From: Tanytarsus gracilentus
Taxonomy: Eukaryota; Arthropoda; Insecta; Diptera; Chironomidae
Reading direction: 5' to 3'
NCBI GenBank assembly: GCA_038502055.1
Contig: JAXRKN010000036.1
Span: forward strand, 3,162,001 to 3,226,000
DNA: 64,000 nucleotides
Under the pieces are notes generated by a model. It saw only the letters and a list, made by a program, of their open reading frames with translations, was not told the DNA's origin and ran no database searches. Each line of letters starts with the position of its first letter. Positions within the stretch are counted from its first letter, which is position 1. Of the stretch, positions 59,826-64,000 are shown one piece after another. Both the position numbers and the translations under genes were made by a program.

Positions 59826-60572
59826 ATGGAAAAGTGGTGGAACTCCGTTGCAGTTGTTACTGGTGCAAATTCAGGTATAGGTCTTGCAATTTTAAAGCAA
59901 ATCTCGCAATGTGGAGTTAAAGTTGTTGCGCTTGATTTGAAATTGGATGAAATTGATAAAATTAAGTTTGAACTTACAAACGCAAAAATTTATTCGTTTC
60001 GCTGTGACGTCGCTGACGACGAGTCGGCTGATGCCGCATTCAAGTGGATTGAGAAGAATGTCGGTAATGTTGACATTTTAGTCAACAGTGCCGGCATTCA
60101 CAAGAACATTGGAATACTTGACAACCACAAGTCGATGAGTGAAATTCAAAATCACATCGATGTTAATTTTACGGCCGCAATTAGATGCTCTCGAATTGTC
60201 ATTAAATCGTTAGAAGCTCGAGATGCTTTTGGATACATTATCAACATTAATTGCGTGTATGGTCACTATGTACTTCCCACAAAAGATGTTCAATTAGGTG
60301 TTTTCGGCAGCACAAAATTCGCCCTTAAGGCAACCGCCGATGTCATGCGATTTGAATTAAATCGTGTTAATAATCGCAAGGTGCGAATAACTAATTTATC
60401 GCCTGGAATTTGCACCCGTAAATCATCTGAGGATGCTTCCGATAATTCACCATTTATAAATCCAGTGATTAAGCCCGATCGCATTGGTGATACAGTAATT
60501 TATTTACTAACCACGCCTAATGAGATTACAATCACTGATTTATCGATCAAAGCCACAGGTTCTGACTTGTAA
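59826..60572 (+). CDS. short-chain dehydrogenase/reductase-like protein with altered active site
   Basis: Single exon, 248 aa, full length for a classical SDR. The cofactor motif TGANSGIG (residues 13-20), the acidic VVALDLK, CDVADDESA and NSAG (NVDILVNSAGI) are present. It is closest in feel to the insect farnesol dehydrogenase-like group, judged by eye. The catalytic Ser is replaced (INCVYGHYV where the group has INS-GH) and the YxxxK Tyr is Phe (VFGSTKFALKA where it is usually VY-A-K). The Lys remains. A normal redox mechanism is therefore doubtful; a binding role or recent loss of activity is possible. The lack of introns is common in this SDR group. Confidence 0.88.
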   Translation: MEKWWNSVAVVTGANSGIGLAILKQISQCGVKVVALDLKLDEIDKIKFELTNAKIYSFRCDVADDESADAAFKWIEKNVGNVDILVNSAGIHKNIGILDNHKSMSEIQNHIDVNFTAAIRCSRIVIKSLEARDAFGYIININCVYGHYVLPTKDVQLGVFGSTKFALKATADVMRFELNRVNNRKVRITNLSPGICTRKSSEDASDNSPFINPVIKPDRIGDTVIYLLTTPNEITITDLSIKATGSDL

Positions 60573-63500
60573 ATTAGCGCGCAAAAAAATTATTTACATT
60601 TTAATTGTTATTCGACGATATTTGTGAAATTAAATTCAGAATTTGTTTTAAATAAAATAGAAAGAAATAAAATTTTAAAATATTTTATGATGTGAATTTT
60701 AACAAAATTTTATATTTTAATTCATCATCACTTTTAGTAGTCTATTAAAAATTAAGTTGCTTCTAATTGTTTAAGATCAATTCTTCTTGCATCTTTCTTC
60801 ATAATATCTCAATCAATCAACGACACTTGAAGTGTATTTTGATTGCAGTAAATTTCCCCTTCTCAAATTTAAAAATAAACCCTTTTCTATTCAATTCGAA
60901 AGAAGTATCTTAACGATATTAAAATGGGTCAGCAAAAAATGAAAATTGAAGTGATCTGATAGATGATCAAACTGAGAGGAAAAATCGACAAACGTCTCAT
61001 TTGCACATAATTTGCGGGAGATGTAGTGCGAAGATTAGAGGCAACCAGATTTATGACATGTGCTTTCATCAAATGATTGCGTAAATATTTTGCTTTAGGG
61101 CGGAGGTAAAAAAGATGAATGGGAATTCTAGGAGGTTTTATTAACATTTTCCTCTCATCTATCTTTTTTTAAAAGAAAATTGAAAACACTAAATTTTCCT
61201 TCGCAATTTAAAAATTGTTTTTTCTCCAAACTTTAAGACTTTTTCAACCGCAATTTTTCATGTGGAAAGTCCACATCCTTTCGGAGTTATCTCATCTCTC
61301 TGGTCGATAAAAACTCACATGGAATTATCGATAATAAATTTTCATAATGTCAAATACATTTACCACCTTTTTGTGTGTGTATGTATGTGGGGTTAAGGAA
61401 GATATTCACAGCTAAACGTGTGGCAAAAGAGCAACTTTCGGCATCAAATTTATTTTATTGCGAGTATTGGCACTCAGTCACCGAATAACCTGAAAATTGT
61501 TGAAGTAAAATAATTTTAAATTATTAAATTTTTGAAATTAAAGAAGTTAAAAAATTTATATCACAATTTTTGACTTTTTCAGACTCCACCGTACCCGAAA
61601 AACACCGAGAGAGTAAATTTATACTCAATAATATAATTGAAATTGAAAAAAATTTGCGGTTGTGTGTCTATATAAAAAATTTACATCCTCAGCTCATCGG
61701 AAACATTTTTTTCGGATGTTCCTTTAGGGAATTTTCACATTTCACAAATCGAACCTTTTTTTTCAACATTCGATACTTGTTCGTTCATTCGTTCCATGTA
61801 TGTGGATAGGTGTAAGTGAGCTCTCTCAACTATATTGCGAAAGAGTGAGGTGTAAGCAAGAAACTCCGCAAGTTCAATGGAGTGAACATAAACACAAATA
61901 TTTTATTCGGACAACGCATGATGCAACTCAAGTAGATGAGTGAAGAAAATGGAATATATCGAAAAATTTCCAGCAAATGTAGTCTGTAAATAACTATAAT
62001 CACTATATTATCAAACAATATTAAATTATGCATGAGAGAATGTGTGGCAAGAGAGAGATGAAATAAGGATGAGGATTGAACTCATCGAAAATTAATGCGA
62101 TGATAATTTTGAAGTTCTTGTAAATGAGGGTTTGAGACTTTCTTAAACTATCTTGATTATTTTAAATTAAAAAAATTCCTTGACATATACAATAAAAGTG
62201 TTCAAAAAATTTTCCTCTCAATAAATCAAGCATGAAAACATAATCACCGAAATAAAATTAGCAAAACTTCTAATTCGATGATTTTCCATCAACACACAAA
62301 AACCTAACATCACCTCTTAGCAAATTTAATTATACTTTCCTACCTACTTTCCTGCACAAATGATATAATGCTGATGATAAGAGTTCATGACATCTGAAAG
62401 TTTTCGTTGTCGTCGCTCTCTCGCCACTTCTTCATGTCATGTTTTTGTATATGTCTGAAAATAGTAAGAAAACACACAAAATGTATCGTCTCTCGATTTG
62501 ATGGGAAGAAGAATTTGTGTATATCGTTTTCTAAATGTCCAGCACGTACACGTTGTGCTCTTGTACACTTGTTCTCTCCTCCCTTTAACATATTCCTGTA
62601 ATGATATTTATATCTCTCGACTCTTGAGATGTAAAAGTGAGACGAGTGTGAGGGTGAATACGCTCTAAATGCATGGCAAACATGAACTGAGTGTTGGTGG
62701 ATGGAAAAGTAACGTTTCAGCTGAATGTGCTTGGTTCATGATTATGCACCAAAAAAAAATTTGCTGTTATCTTTTCAACTTTTTAAGCATATGCGAGGGA
62801 TGTAAAGTTTAATAAATTTTCAATTGTTGAATTTAATAAACTAATTTTAAAATATTTCCTCACTAAATTCTAGCTCAATGTGATGGACATACATGTACTT
62901 TCATAAAAAGGTAACATTCACAAAATAAATGCAGGCATCTGCATACAGGTGAAGAGCACTCTTGAGGGTTAAGAAAGAAGCTCTTAAGAAATTAACATGT
63001 TGCACATGCTAAAAGTTTTCTAATTAGAATTCAGAAAGCTCAGATGCGATTTTCGCTCATATTCTCAAAATGCAGTACTTAATTTTTCTTATAAAATATT
63101 CAGAATAGAGAAGAAAAATTTCTTTAATGGAAAAACTAGTTTTGTTGTTGGCACAAATCGAGCGAATTTTATTGCAAGCGGGTGCAGAAACTTTATTTAT
63201 ATTTATTTTATCACGTTGAACTTTTCGTTTCTGAGAAAAGGAGGAAAAATTTCCTAAATTATTTAAAAACATTTTTTCTTGTCGGAAAAACTTTTTTTTA
63301 AATATTTTTTCAGATTTGTTAAAACTCAATAAATTTGCACACTTTCACGTTTCCTTGAAAATAAAATATTTTGAAGACATTTAACAAGAAATTGTTTGCG
63401 GTCGTGCCGCAATCTTCTGCATTTTACAATACCACCAGGAAAATTTAAAGGAACTTGAAAGTACTCAATTATTTAGTGAAACAATTTCACCCGAAAAAAA

Positions 63501-64000
63501 GCAGCACAGTAACTTAACTCGCTCAAGCCAGACGGAAATGTTTTAATAAGTAAACAGCGGATAAACGTTTAATAGCTTTTTGTGTGCAGTCAAGGAACCT
63601 CAAGGCACACGTGGTTGCTTTATTGAGAATCAACATCAGACAAAATCACTTGAGAGAAATTTTTGATTTTTATTAAAAAAATTTCCCTGCATCATGCTGA
63701 GACAATCAATTTATTTATGTCGTCAATCCTTTTTCTCTTTTGCCTTTTTTCTTTTTTAAAAAAAGTCTCGAGATGTTTACATCCATATGGTCCTTTATTT
63801 TGTTGTTTTTCTTCATCAGAGAAGAAATATTTTGGGATCACATTGATGTCTCTATATTTTTCTACCTTTTATAGCCCATGCTTGATGTATGGTTATGTCG
63901 AGATAGAAGAAGAAAAATCATCAAATGAAAAAAAATGAAATAAAGTTGGGTTTGACTTTTTCAATTTCATATTTTTATAAATTTGATTTTTTTGTACTAA
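60573..64000. other. 3.4-kb gene-poor right end
   Basis: No ORF with family features on either strand. A CGAGGGATGTAAA motif at 62794 repeats one at 58787-58799 (inverted). Confidence 0.5.

Noticed and set aside
1..64000. tRNA, rRNA, CRISPR arrays, bacterial-type operons or integrated viral genes
   Set aside because: I saw no tRNA box A/B pairs, rRNA stretches, spaced direct-repeat arrays or viral polymerase/capsid-like ORFs.

Overview
The window is insect nuclear DNA: AT-rich, with compact intron-containing genes (most introns 50-70 bp, GT-AG) and animal-only families (alpha-integrins, stoned, QSOX, fatty acyl-CoA reductase, insect laccase, a class B GPCR). The compact AT-rich style and the two-cistron stoned locus suggest a nematoceran fly, perhaps a midge; that placement is an inference. 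|| LAYOUT. 1-7.8 kb, minus: two tandem alpha-integrin genes. The distal one (4550-7766) is intact. The one running off the left edge is cut in exon 4 by a 1,040-bp insertion flanked by a 22-bp target duplication. 8.4-10.7 kb, plus: an SLC22-type organic cation transporter. 10.8-12.8 kb, minus: a fatty acyl-CoA reductase. 15.7-22.0 kb, minus: the stoned locus, with stnA and stnB on one transcript 11 nt apart. 23.3-25.5 kb, plus: a secreted multicopper oxidase (laccase). 25.7-33.9 kb, plus: a cluster of short secreted-peptide genes, most ending in Gly, Gly-Lys, Gly-Lys-Lys or Gly-Lys-Lys-Lys. Half of it was duplicated as a 3.1-kb tandem block. 34.0-36.3 kb, minus: a class B peptide-hormone-type GPCR. 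38.3-41.1 kb, plus: a second two-cistron locus (153-aa ORF, 1-nt gap, 755-aa protein). 42.5-43.7 kb, plus: an alpha-1,3-fucosyltransferase with a GC-AG intron. 44.3-46.2 kb, plus: a quiescin sulfhydryl oxidase. 47.5-48.1 kb, minus: a single-domain Kunitz inhibitor. 53.4-59.4 kb, minus: an unrecognised secreted protein with a 3.45-kb first intron. 59.8-60.6 kb, plus: an intronless SDR lacking the usual catalytic Ser and Tyr. About 3 kb (12.8-15.7), 5.3 kb (48.1-53.4) and 3.4 kb (60.6-64.0) hold no gene I can support. || MAIN POINTS. (1) Both two-cistron loci share one design: a weak-context start, a first ORF nearly free of AUG, and a strong-context AUG immediately after the first stop. This is what leaky scanning or reinitiation would need. 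(2) The peptide cluster looks like a rapidly evolving family of secreted, probably C-terminally amidated peptides with a shared PFNLF-G ending. kappaB-like sites lie upstream of some members. (3) A recent insertion disrupts an integrin gene. Exon models were built by eye from reading frame, splice signals and family similarity; every coding sum given divides by three.
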